Source: Niastella koreensis GR20-10
Lineage (GTDB): Bacteria > Bacteroidota > Bacteroidia > Chitinophagales > Chitinophagaceae
NCBI RefSeq assembly: GCF_000246855.1
Contig: NC_016609.1
Location: 4,910,744 to 4,974,743, forward strand
Reading direction: 5' to 3'
Length of the DNA: 64,000 nucleotides
Of the stretch, positions 53,320 through 60,708 are shown one piece after another; positions within the stretch are counted from its first letter, which is position 1, and every line of letters begins with the position of its first letter. The notes under the pieces are model-generated. The model was not told the origin of the DNA, did not search any database, and was given only the letters and a program-made list of their open reading frames with translations. The position numbers and the translations under genes were made by a program.

Positions 53320-53400
53320 ACCCCTAAACAATAAGCATTGTCAACATTAAAAAAATAAGTGAGTTCATTATTTTTATCAATCAATTTTAAAAACCGTTCT

Positions 53401-54366
53401 ATGATAAGTAAGTGTTCCCTAACCACACTTCTGCTCATCATCTCCGCAGTCAGCTTTGGACAAAACAAAGTCGATGTTGAAGGAGTATGGAAAACCCAGG
53501 ACCAAAAGGACAGCCTGTTAGTAAGCGTAAGCGGACAAAGTAACCCCTCAGTATTTGTTTATTTTCCAGGTAAAGCCAAGTTCTTACCATTTACCGTTAA
53601 TGGAAGCGAACTGGTACACTTTGAGCCCGATGCATCAAAAATGACATTGAGCTACGATGGTAAAACCATCACCGATGGTGCCAAAAAGTATTCAAGGGTA
53701 ACTTCAGAATCTCCTGTAAACAGCAAAACTGTAGCTGCAGGACCTGATGACTTCTTTGACTTCAGCACCAGCAATTATTATGCAGGTATTAATTTCTACC
53801 TGTCATCACACCCAGGTCTGCCATTCATGCCTAATCCGGCTTTCATTGCCAAAAAGAAAGTGAAAGAGATCAAAATTGAGAAATATTTCATGCGTGCAAG
53901 CGGAAGCGGAGGTTCACCTTCAGGCCAGAAAGAATATGACCTGGTATACACCTTTAATGCTACCGGCCTTATCACCACTGTACAGGTAATACCTGCAGGT
54001 GTTGGTCAGGAAACAGATACATGGACGTACTCATACAACGGCGATAAACTGCAAAAAATCAGCTCGCCCGGCAGAGTATTACAATTTGATAATGATAATT
54101 GGGAAGTAGATAACCGCCAACAGAAAAAAGTGCCGTTCATTTTCCCTATGTGGCAATACAATGGCAGCTCAAGACCTGTTACTGCAACCCTGCCTTATAT
54201 GACTGGCGTTCCTTTGAATGAATATGCTTACAATGCGGCCAACCAGTTGGAAAAGATCTGTTCAAAAGATGTTAGCGAACCAAACATCCTGCAACATTGC
54301 ACCAGCATTGAATATGACAAAAACGGTTCACCGATAAAAATAACAGAGATCAAGATCAGTAAATAA
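53401..54366 (+). CDS. Exported protein of unknown function
   Basis: A 321-residue protein. The start at 53401 gives a clean signal peptide (MISKCSLTTLLLIISAVSFG, then QNKVDV); an upstream in-frame methionine at 53359 only adds a non-signal extension. The N-terminal part (VEGVWKTQDQKDSLLVSVSG) looks like a small beta-sandwich, and the C-terminal part (YDLVYTFNATGLITTVQVIP, TWTYSYNGDKLQKI, EYAYNAANQLEKI) has short YD-type repeats as in beta-strand-rich surface proteins. I recognise no enzyme motif. A strong terminator follows. Confidence 0.8.
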   Translation: MISKCSLTTLLLIISAVSFGQNKVDVEGVWKTQDQKDSLLVSVSGQSNPSVFVYFPGKAKFLPFTVNGSELVHFEPDASKMTLSYDGKTITDGAKKYSRVTSESPVNSKTVAAGPDDFFDFSTSNYYAGINFYLSSHPGLPFMPNPAFIAKKKVKEIKIEKYFMRASGSGGSPSGQKEYDLVYTFNATGLITTVQVIPAGVGQETDTWTYSYNGDKLQKISSPGRVLQFDNDNWEVDNRQQKKVPFIFPMWQYNGSSRPVTATLPYMTGVPLNEYAYNAANQLEKICSKDVSEPNILQHCTSIEYDKNGSPIKITEIKISK

Positions 54367-54392
54367 GTGCCAAACCACTTACTATCATATAG

Positions 54393-54425
54393 AAAATGTC
54401 CCGATTCATCGGGACATTTTTCATT
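54393..54425 (+). terminator. Rho-independent terminator
   Basis: AAAATGTCCCGAT and ATCGGGACATTTT form a 13-bp perfect stem followed by TTTTT, 27 bp after the stop of the exported protein gene. Its symmetry would allow function in both directions. Confidence 0.93.
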
Positions 54426-54642
54426 TAATATATACCTCTCCCACTGCATTTTCAGCACGCAATACATTACACCAACCGCATCCGTTTTATTTAACGAAAA
54501 CACTACAACATTTTCGATTTTCCACATGTTGTGTATAAGTAACTTTACTAAAATGCTGTTCTAAATAATTATATTTGGAATAGATGATATAAGAGGATAT
54601 CAGGACGCTATCCTGTATTTGTGAAACCTAAATTGATGCGCA

Positions 54643-55668
54643 TTGACAGACACAATCATTAGCCTTGAAACTGTAAACCCTATTGAGTTTTTCGGTGTAA
54701 ACAACCAGAAACTGGATATTCTCAAGAAAAAATTCCCGCTTCTTAAAATTCTTTCAAGAGGAACGCAAATCAAATTAAGCGGCTCACCCGAGCAAGTCGA
54801 AAGCGCCAAGGAAAAAATTGACCTCATCGTTCAATACCTGGAGCGCAACGGCCATATGAGCGAGAACTATTTTGAGCAGATCCTGGGTGGCGACGATGCA
54901 GAAACAGTTGACAATTTTATCGATCGCAACCCCAACGACATACTCGTTTTTGGTCCCAACGGAAGAACAGTACGGGCCCGCACCGTTAACCAGAAAAGAC
55001 TGGTGCATGAAGCTGAAAAGAATGACATTGTATTTGCCATCGGCCCTGCCGGTACCGGTAAAACCTATACCGCTGTTGCCCTGGCCGTTCGGGCATTGAA
55101 AAACAAGATGGTCAAAAAGATCATTCTTACGCGCCCTGCGGTGGAAGCCGGTGAAAGCCTTGGCTTTTTGCCCGGTGATCTGAAAGAGAAGATCGATCCC
55201 TATCTGCGCCCCCTGTATGATGCGCTCGACGATATGATACCCGCCGATAAACTGGGGTATTATATGAGCACCCGCGTTATTGAAATTGCGCCCCTCGCTT
55301 ACATGCGTGGCCGTACGCTCGATAATGCCTTTATCATCCTGGATGAGGCGCAGAACTCAACCGATCTGCAGCTGAAGATGTTCCTGACCCGTATTGGCGC
55401 CAACGCCAAGGCCATTATTACCGGTGATTTAACGCAGATTGACCTGCCGAAAAATCAACGCAGTGGTTTGGAAAAAGCCGCCCGCATTCTCAGGAATATC
55501 GACGGGATCGCCCACATTGAGCTGGATGAAGAAGACGTGGTACGTCACCGCCTCGTAAAAGCCATTATCAGGGCCTACGACCGGGATCACAAGGAAAGTG
55601 ATGTTCACCCCGATCAACGCCCCCGCGAGCACTGGCGCGACCGGAAAGAACGGGAAGATAATAAGTAG
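54643..55668 (+). CDS. phoH: PhoH family ATPase (TTG start)
   Basis: A 341-residue PhoH-like protein. Walker A is GPAGTGKTYTAVALAVRALK (about residues 132-151) and Walker B is NAFIILDEAQNS (about residue 228); RPAVEAGESLGFLPGDLKEK, then IDPYLRPLYDAL, is the family signature. An N-terminal KH-like segment (ILSRGTQIKLSGSPEQ) fits RNA binding. PhoH proteins are cytoplasmic ATPases linked to RNA metabolism. An in-frame TGA at 54634-54636 rules out a longer start and the first methionine inside (MSENYF) would cut conserved sequence, so TTG at 54643 is the best start. Confidence 0.92.
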   Translation: MTDTIISLETVNPIEFFGVNNQKLDILKKKFPLLKILSRGTQIKLSGSPEQVESAKEKIDLIVQYLERNGHMSENYFEQILGGDDAETVDNFIDRNPNDILVFGPNGRTVRARTVNQKRLVHEAEKNDIVFAIGPAGTGKTYTAVALAVRALKNKMVKKIILTRPAVEAGESLGFLPGDLKEKIDPYLRPLYDALDDMIPADKLGYYMSTRVIEIAPLAYMRGRTLDNAFIILDEAQNSTDLQLKMFLTRIGANAKAIITGDLTQIDLPKNQRSGLEKAARILRNIDGIAHIELDEEDVVRHRLVKAIIRAYDRDHKESDVHPDQRPREHWRDRKEREDNK

Positions 55669-55688
55669 TTAGTTCTGAAATTAGGATA

Positions 55689-55735
55689 AAGGAAGTATGA
55701 GGTCAGCTTAGCTGGTTTTGTACTTCCTTCTTTTT
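55689..55735 (+). terminator. Rho-independent terminator of phoH
   Basis: AAGGAAGTA (55689-55697) pairs with TACTTCCTT (55721-55729) and is followed by CTTTTT; the loop contains a small CAGCTTAGCTG hairpin. Confidence 0.8.
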
Positions 55736-55746
55736 GGCCCTCCTAC

Positions 55747-55762
55747 TCCGCCAGCTGGCGGA
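55747..55762. repeat. Perfect palindrome TCCGCCAGCTGGCGGA
   Basis: Identical to 14253-14268. It is followed by TTCGCCGTCGCGGCAAC. Confidence 0.85.
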
Positions 55763-55857
55763 TTCGCCGTCGCGGCAACGCCTGCTAACATCAATAACAC
55801 AGAATCCAATAATTTAAACCTTAGAAACAAGAAGCAAGAATTTAAAACCTGTATTCC

Positions 55858-55886
55858 CTTGTCAACTCCGTCAACCCTGTCAACTT
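55858..55886. repeat. GTCAACTCCGTCAACCCTGT word array
   Basis: Three GTCAAC words in the spacer between phoH and the lipoprotein gene. Confidence 0.7.
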
Positions 55887-55975
55887 GCAGCAAGAAACCC
55901 TAACCGCCCCACTTTAAACGTATTACACTAAAAAAGCATGGAATATATCCCCACTAGTGCCTATTTTTGTTGATT

Positions 55976-56377
55976 ATGAAGAAATTAATTGCCAGTTTTT
56001 GCCTTTTGGCTGCTGTAGCCTGTAAATCGGGCAGCGAGGGTTATAAAAAAGCTGAAAATGCACAGGATGCCGGTACCGAGTTCATCCGGGCTTCACTGGA
56101 CGGAGATTATGATAAAGCTGCATTTTATTTATTGAAGGATTCTACCAACACCCTGCTGTTTGAAAAGCAACAGGCTAATTACAAACAGTTGAGCAGCAAA
56201 GAAAAAGACAAATACAAATCATCTACCATCCGGCCGGTTGCCATCACCAGCGACAACGATTCAACCGTTGAATATAAATACTACCACACCTCCAATCCGG
56301 CCGATACTACCACTTTACGCATCGTTCATCTGCAGGATACCTGGCTGGTTGACCTGAAGTCGATCATAAAAATGTAA
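55976..56377 (+). CDS. Small lipoprotein, DUF4878/NTF2-like
   Basis: A 133-residue lipoprotein. The start at 55976 gives MKKLIASFCLLAAVACKSGS with lipobox cysteine at residue 16; an ATG three codons earlier is also possible. The body (AGTEFIRASLDGDYDKAAFY, then YKQLSSKEKDKYK, VEYKYYHTSNPADTTTLRIV and VHLQDTWLVDLKSI) has the helix-then-curved-sheet layout of DUF4878/NTF2-like lipoproteins. Function is unknown; probably in the periplasm or outer membrane. A palindrome CCCGGCCTGGCCGGG follows at 56446-56460. Confidence 0.8.
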   Translation: MKKLIASFCLLAAVACKSGSEGYKKAENAQDAGTEFIRASLDGDYDKAAFYLLKDSTNTLLFEKQQANYKQLSSKEKDKYKSSTIRPVAITSDNDSTVEYKYYHTSNPADTTTLRIVHLQDTWLVDLKSIIKM

Positions 56378-56541
56378 CAGGCAGACCATGACAGTAAATG
56401 TTGCGGGTTATTTTTTTATGTAGTTACTTTGCGCCCCTAACGAAGCCCGGCCTGGCCGGGAATACAATCCTAATATCCGGCCCGATTTTTTAATTGGGTT
56501 CACGCATGATTGTTACCAGCCATATGAAGCAGAACTTATTA

Positions 56542-56549
56542 TAGATTTG
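56542..56549 (+). promoter_or_regulatory. Candidate -7 element of the pyrophosphatase gene
   Basis: TAGATTTG matches TAnnTTTG, 20 bp before the ATG at 56570. No clear -33 TTG at the right spacing, so tentative. Confidence 0.35.
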
Positions 56550-56569
56550 CTTAAATTTTAAATAACAAT

Positions 56570-57118
56570 ATGACAACTGTTTCCCATCCCTGGCATGGCG
56601 TGACTCCTGGCGAACAGGCACCACGGATTGTAAATGCACTGATTGAGATTCCGCAGGGGTCCAGGGCTAAGTATGAAATTGATAAGGAAAGCGGCTTGTT
56701 AAAGCTGGACCGTATCATTTATTCTTCGTTCTATTATCCATGTAACTATGGATTTATTCCTCAGACTTACGGCGACGACAAAGATCCTCTTGATATATTG
56801 GTAATTACCTCGCAACCTGTACAGGCCATGTGTTTGATGGAAGCCAAGGTAATTGGTGTTATGCAAATGATCGATAACGGCGATGGCGACGATAAGATCA
56901 TTGCTGTTGCAGCCACCGACCCCAGCGTAAGACACTACAACAATATCGAAGAAATTCCGCCCCATTTCTTTGATGAATTACGCCACTTCTTTGAAGAGTA
57001 TAAAACACTTGAAAATAAAAAAGTAGAAGTAAATGAATTCGGTGATAAAGCCAAAGCACTGGCCATTATCGAAGACGCCATGAAACTCTACAATACTACT
57101 TTCAAGAACAAGAAATAA
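56570..57118 (+). CDS. ppa: Inorganic pyrophosphatase (family I)
   Basis: A 182-residue soluble pyrophosphatase. Signature stretches are IEIPQGSRAKYEIDKESGLL, then KLDRIIYSSFYYPCNYGFIP, GDDKDPLDILVI (metal-binding aspartates, about residues 66-72) and GDGDDKIIAVAATDP. It hydrolyses pyrophosphate to phosphate with magnesium and drives biosynthetic reactions forward. Length and active-site residues are normal. A word-type inverted repeat starts directly after the stop. Confidence 0.96.
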   Translation: MTTVSHPWHGVTPGEQAPRIVNALIEIPQGSRAKYEIDKESGLLKLDRIIYSSFYYPCNYGFIPQTYGDDKDPLDILVITSQPVQAMCLMEAKVIGVMQMIDNGDGDDKIIAVAATDPSVRHYNNIEEIPPHFFDELRHFFEEYKTLENKKVEVNEFGDKAKALAIIEDAMKLYNTTFKNKK

Positions 57119-57121
57119 GAT

Positions 57122-57194
57122 ATTCAGAGATTTCGGAATTTAGAGATTTTGAGATTGTCGAAAGGTTCAATCCCGGGCAAATCTCAAAATCTCT
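57122..57194. repeat. Inverted repeat of AGAGATTTTGAGATT words after the ppa stop
   Basis: Arms AGAGATTTTGAGATT (57142-57156) and AATCTCAAAATCTCT (57180-57194) are a perfect 15-bp inverted repeat. The first drifting word ATTCAGAGATTTCGGAATTT begins 4 bp after the stop codon. Confidence 0.85.
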
Positions 57195-57408
57195 ACATCT
57201 TAAAGTCAGCAATCATTTTCTCAGAATAATTTAGGTATTTTAGTACGCCTGACTTTATTGCTGCCTTTTTTTGCAGGCGCACAATTCCTTCCCGCCAATA
57301 CTAACTAATGATGTGGCAGACATAAAATAAGATCATTTTTCTTTTTACCTGCTGACATAGGGTTGTCACCAACCCCCGGTTACTTTGTAGCTACAAAAAC
57401 ACAACACT

Positions 57409-57900
57409 ATGTCAATTATCCCAATGCTTTTAAAAGAAATGGAGCAGGAAGCGCAAACAACGCGCAAGATGCTGTCAAGAATTCCGGATAACAAATTCAG
57501 CTGGAAGCCCCATGAAAAAAGCATGACCATCAAACAACTGGCTACCCATATTGCGGAGTTACCAGGCTGGGTTAGTTTTACGCTTACTACAAGTGAACTT
57601 GATTTTGCCGCCAATAAATACGAACCTGCTGACGTAAACACCACTGCCGGTATACTGGAAACATTTGAAAAGTCATATGCCGATGGGAAAGCGCACTTGG
57701 AAAAGGCAACCGAAGCCGACCTGCTGCCCAACTGGACATTACGCAATGGCGAGGAAATTTATAGTGTATCTACAAAAGCTGAAGTAATCAGAATGGCTTT
57801 CTGTCAAATAGTGCACCACCGGGCGCAACTGGGCGTGTTCCTCAGGTTACTGGATGTTCCTATTCCGGGTAGTTACGGGCCTAGTGCTGACGAAATGTAA
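57409..57900 (+). CDS. DinB family protein
   Basis: A 163-residue four-helix-bundle protein of the DinB/YfiT-like family. The metal-binding histidines expected for the fold are visible in LATHIAELPGW (about residue 47) and VHHRAQLGVFLRLLDVPIPG (about residues 138-139). Such proteins are proposed thiol-dependent enzymes or transferases; the precise role of this one is unknown. The start ATG follows an upstream TTACTTTG that may be its -7 element. A terminator follows. Confidence 0.9.
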   Translation: MSIIPMLLKEMEQEAQTTRKMLSRIPDNKFSWKPHEKSMTIKQLATHIAELPGWVSFTLTTSELDFAANKYEPADVNTTAGILETFEKSYADGKAHLEKATEADLLPNWTLRNGEEIYSVSTKAEVIRMAFCQIVHHRAQLGVFLRLLDVPIPGSYGPSADEM

Positions 57901-57917
57901 CATTTTAATATGAAGTT

Positions 57918-57961
57918 GCAGGTATGAGATCAGTGGCAATTGATTTCATACTTGCTTTTTC
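57918..57961 (+). terminator. Rho-independent terminator of the DinB gene
   Basis: GCAGGTATGA (57918-57927) pairs with TCATACTTGC (57946-57955) over 10 bp including one G-U, followed by a T-run. Confidence 0.8.
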
Positions 57962-58080
57962 GTGAAACGTCAACCGTGAAACGTGAAAGGCCTCGCGACA
58001 AGGCAACATTCCTCACTATTTTCCTATCTCGCTCTTTTTAACTTTCCCCTTTATCAACTCTATCAACCCTATCAACTTCC
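57961..58080. repeat. CGTGAAACGTCAACCGTGAA words and TATCAACTC words before a stop
   Basis: The first family (57961-57989) is related to CGTGAATC of 42449; the second (58050-58080, TTATCAACTCTATCAACCCT and a further copy) ends 12 bp from the minus-strand stop at 58092. Confidence 0.75.
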
Positions 58081-58091
58081 TTCTTAAAAAA

Positions 58092-58862
58092 CTAAAAGTA
58101 CCTCTTAATAATCCTCAACTGGTGCGTACGTAAGCCAGTATCTACGTTAACAATGCCCGCACTATCGATCTTATCAATACGCACGTTGCCGGCAGAGTGA
58201 ATGATCTCGTGATCGTTCAACAGGATGCCTACGTGGGTGATGCGGCCTTCGGCATTATCGAAGAAAGCGAGGTCGCCGCAATGCGCTTCCTGTAAAAAGC
58301 CAACCACTTCGCCCTGGCTTGCCTGTAAATAGGCATCGCGTAAAAGGGGTATATTAAAATAGCGGAACACCAGTTGCGTAAAGCCGCTGCAGTCGATGCC
58401 AAATGCAGAGCGTCCACCCCACAGGTAGGGTGTGCCCAATACCTGTTCTGCCCGCATCCTGATGCCTTCTTCTTCAGGCTTCACATTGGTGGTATCCCAG
58501 GTAGCAGCTTTACTATAATTGATCCTCAATACCCCGGCCAATTGTTTCGCATTATTTGCATCCAATACCGGAGTACCCATAGGCACATGCGCCGGCGCCT
58601 CATTAATAGTAATGAAACTGGTAAACCCGGACGTGAATAATGTCGGTTGGTTGCTGATATTCCATTCATCAATAATGGTGAGCTGTCGCCGCTGGCACCA
58701 GCCCTCATACCCATCGAACAGGCACTGCAGTTTTACAAAATCTTTTGACTCTTCCAGGATGAGCGCTGCTTCTGCCAGCAACAACTGACTAACCATTTCA
58801 CTTTTATGCGCGGATTCGGCCCGTAAGGGCGCTACCGGCACATTGCATATAGCATATGCCAT
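58092..58862 (-). CDS. NlpC/P60 (C40) peptidase with SH3-like domains
   Basis: A 256-residue cell-wall hydrolase. N-terminal SH3-like domains (MAYAICNVPVAPLRAESAHK, then CLFDGYEGWCQRRQLTII) precede the catalytic domain: FGIDCSGFTQLVFRYF (nucleophile cysteine, about residue 165), GDLAFFDNAEGRITHVGILL (catalytic histidine) and EIIHSAGNVRID. It cleaves peptidoglycan stem peptides. The start at 58862 is the family's usual start; an extension to 58949 would be encoded by repeat-like DNA. No signal peptide is visible in this form, as is common for this Bacteroidota subgroup. Confidence 0.92.
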   Translation of the reverse strand: MAYAICNVPVAPLRAESAHKSEMVSQLLLAEAALILEESKDFVKLQCLFDGYEGWCQRRQLTIIDEWNISNQPTLFTSGFTSFITINEAPAHVPMGTPVLDANNAKQLAGVLRINYSKAATWDTTNVKPEEEGIRMRAEQVLGTPYLWGGRSAFGIDCSGFTQLVFRYFNIPLLRDAYLQASQGEVVGFLQEAHCGDLAFFDNAEGRITHVGILLNDHEIIHSAGNVRIDKIDSAGIVNVDTGLRTHQLRIIKRYF

Positions 58863-58964
58863 AAATTCTGATGGATTTGTCAGCAAAATAACGAAAATAC
58901 AGCTACAAGCTACAAGCTTCAGGCCACAAGCAGAAAGCCTAAAGCCCAAAGGCGAAAGCTAAGG

Positions 58965-59034
58965 CATTTCTGCCGTTTGCCGTCTGCCTCGTCCGCCGAA
59001 GCCTTGGCGTAGGCGGGCCCACTGCCTGCTGCCT
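58965..59034. repeat. TCTGCCGTTTGCC words and REP-like palindrome
   Basis: TTTCTGCCGTTTGCCGTCTG followed by CCGCCGAAGCCTTGGCGTAG and GCGGGCC, the same combination as at 47867-48039. Confidence 0.85.
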
Positions 59035-59140
59035 TTATATAATAAAACACCATTTATTCCGTTAAGGGGGGGCGTTAAAAAAATGTATGGAATATTGAAC
59101 GACATGCATCTTAGTATTAAGAAAAACGCAATTTCGCATA

Positions 59141-59713
59141 GTGAAACCAGACCCTAATTCACATATCAGCGATCAGCAATTGCTCAACTCCTTTTATACC
59201 AGTCGCGATAACCACTGGCTGGGGATCCTATTGCAACGATATACCCTGTTATTACTGGGGGTTTGCATGAAATACCTAAAAAACGAGGAAGAGGCAAAAG
59301 ACTGTGTGCAACAGGTATTTTTAAAAGCCATTACCGAACTGCACAAATACAAGGTGGAGTATTTTAAAAGCTGGCTGTACATGGTGGCCAAGAACCATTG
59401 CCTCATGAAGCTGCGCGATAAACAAGGCCGTAACCCGGCCGAGATCAGGGATGAAATGGCCATTACGCCTGAAGACGATCCCGGACTGACCCCGCACCTG
59501 GAAAAAGACCGGCAACTGGAAATGATGGAGGAATGCCTGCAGGAACTGAACAAAGACCAAAAACAGTGCGTAACTTTGTTCTACCTGGAGAAACGATCGT
59601 ACAACGAAATTGCCGACATTACGGGTTTTACCCTTATGCAGGTAAAAAGCTATATCCAGAACGGCAAACGCAATTTGAAGATCTTGCTGGAGCGCAAAAT
59701 AAACCATTCATAA
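59141..59713 (+). CDS. ECF sigma factor with adjacent small membrane protein
   Basis: A 190-residue ECF sigma factor with a GTG start. Region 2 shows LLQRYTLLLLGVCMKYLKNE, then EEAKDCVQQVFLKAITEL and FKSWLYMVAKNHCLMKLRDK; region 4 shows LNKDQKQCVTLFYLEKRSYN, then EIADITGFTLMQVKSYIQNG. It is followed 40 bp later by a gene for a small single-pass membrane protein that could act as its anti-sigma factor. Targets unknown. Confidence 0.92.
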   Translation: MKPDPNSHISDQQLLNSFYTSRDNHWLGILLQRYTLLLLGVCMKYLKNEEEAKDCVQQVFLKAITELHKYKVEYFKSWLYMVAKNHCLMKLRDKQGRNPAEIRDEMAITPEDDPGLTPHLEKDRQLEMMEECLQELNKDQKQCVTLFYLEKRSYNEIADITGFTLMQVKSYIQNGKRNLKILLERKINHS

Positions 59714-59753
59714 AAACCGGGGTCTAATGATCGTACTTTGACGTACAGAAACA

Positions 59754-60113
59754 ATGAACAACGATTTACTGAACATATTATCCAATAGTAACAAAGACAT
59801 TGACAACCAGAAGTTGATGGATTACTTAAGCGGCAAGCTGAGTGACCAGGAAAAACATGAAGTGGAAATGTGGATGGTTGACAATGATTTTGAGAACGAA
59901 GCCCTGGAAGGACTGCAACAAATGGGCAGCAATAAAAAGCTGGAAGGATATGTTGATCAGCTGAACAAAGAATTATCTACCTACATCAAGGATAAAAAGA
60001 CCCGCCGCGAAAAACGGAGGATCGAAACCGGCTTCTGGACATACGTAGCGATCGCATTTATTCTCATTATCGTTGTCCTGGCTTACGTAGTTATAAAGAG
60101 AATAGGTTTGTAA
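59754..60113 (+). CDS. Small single-pass membrane protein, putative anti-sigma factor
   Basis: A 119-residue protein. The first ~90 residues are charged and helical (LMDYLSGKLSDQEKHEVEMW resembles the zinc-less anti-sigma helix that follows ECF sigma genes in this phylum), then a basic stretch (KDKKTRREKRRIE) and one membrane segment (FWTYVAIAFILIIVVLAYVV, about residues 93-112). Position next to the sigma gene supports an anti-sigma role. There is no periplasmic sensor domain, so any signal must come through the membrane segment or a partner. It is convergent with the guanine deaminase gene, 4 bp apart. Confidence 0.75.
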   Translation: MNNDLLNILSNSNKDIDNQKLMDYLSGKLSDQEKHEVEMWMVDNDFENEALEGLQQMGSNKKLEGYVDQLNKELSTYIKDKKTRREKRRIETGFWTYVAIAFILIIVVLAYVVIKRIGL

Positions 60114-60117
60114 AAAC

Positions 60118-60594
60118 CTAATAAACTATTTTATCCGCTTTTTTTATCCATTCATCAAATACCCCTACTGCACTTTCTCTGCCCAGGTTTACACATTCAA
60201 TAATCCGGTCGTGCAGGTCGGCCGTTAATTCCTGGTAAATCATGGAGTCGTCAAAACCTGCCGCCGCCGCATCGTGCCGGGTAGCACCAAAGTAAACTTT
60301 CTTTGGCCGGGCCCAGTAAATAGCGCCCAAACACATGGGGCAGGGTTCACAGGATGTATATATTTCGCAGTCGGTCAGCTGAAAAGTTTGCAGGTTTTTA
60401 CAGGCATCGCGGATGGCCACCACTTCGGCATGCGCCGTAGGATCATTTGAACTGGCCACGCTGTTACAACCCCTGCCCACAATGGTATCGCCCTTTACGA
60501 TCACACAGCCAAAAGGCCCGCCTACGCCCTTATTCATCCCATTTCTGGCCAGGTCTACCGCGGCCTGCATAAAACGAAATTCACGATCCGTCAT
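60118..60594 (-). CDS. guaD: Guanine deaminase (cytidine-deaminase fold)
   Basis: A 158-residue deaminase. Zinc ligands are visible in DPTAHAEVVAIR (histidine and catalytic glutamate) and TSCEPCPMCLGAIYWARPKK (two cysteines). The C-terminus, including AAAAGFDDSMIYQELTADLH and FDEWIKKADKIVY, matches short guanine deaminases of the Bacillus type rather than tRNA adenosine deaminases. It converts guanine to xanthine in purine salvage. The start at 60594 is preferred; the in-frame extension upstream adds an unrelated leader. Confidence 0.9.
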   Translation of the reverse strand: MTDREFRFMQAAVDLARNGMNKGVGGPFGCVIVKGDTIVGRGCNSVASSNDPTAHAEVVAIRDACKNLQTFQLTDCEIYTSCEPCPMCLGAIYWARPKKVYFGATRHDAAAAGFDDSMIYQELTADLHDRIIECVNLGRESAVGVFDEWIKKADKIVY

Positions 60595-60643
60595 AGTACA
60601 CACATTTACATCAAATTTAAGGAAAAGGCACAAGGAATAAGAC

Positions 60644-60663
60644 CTCAAGGCTCAAGGCTTACA
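60644..60663. repeat. CCTCAAGGCTCAAGGCTT word upstream of two divergent genes
   Basis: Two to three copies of CTCAAGG in the spacer between the guanine deaminase and M61 peptidase starts. Confidence 0.5.
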
Positions 60664-60708
60664 ATTCTAATTTTCCTGTAAATTGTAGCTTCTTCTTTAC
60701 AACACGAT

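Noticed and set aside
56446-56460. Palindrome CCCGGCCTGGCCGGG upstream of ppa as a riboswitch or terminator.
   Set aside because: Arms are only 7 bp with a one-base centre and no T-tract, and no known riboswitch pattern surrounds it.
58863-58949. N-terminal extension of the NlpC/P60 peptidase.
   Set aside because: It is encoded by repeated AAGCTACAAGC-type words; the family normally starts at the methionine at 58862.
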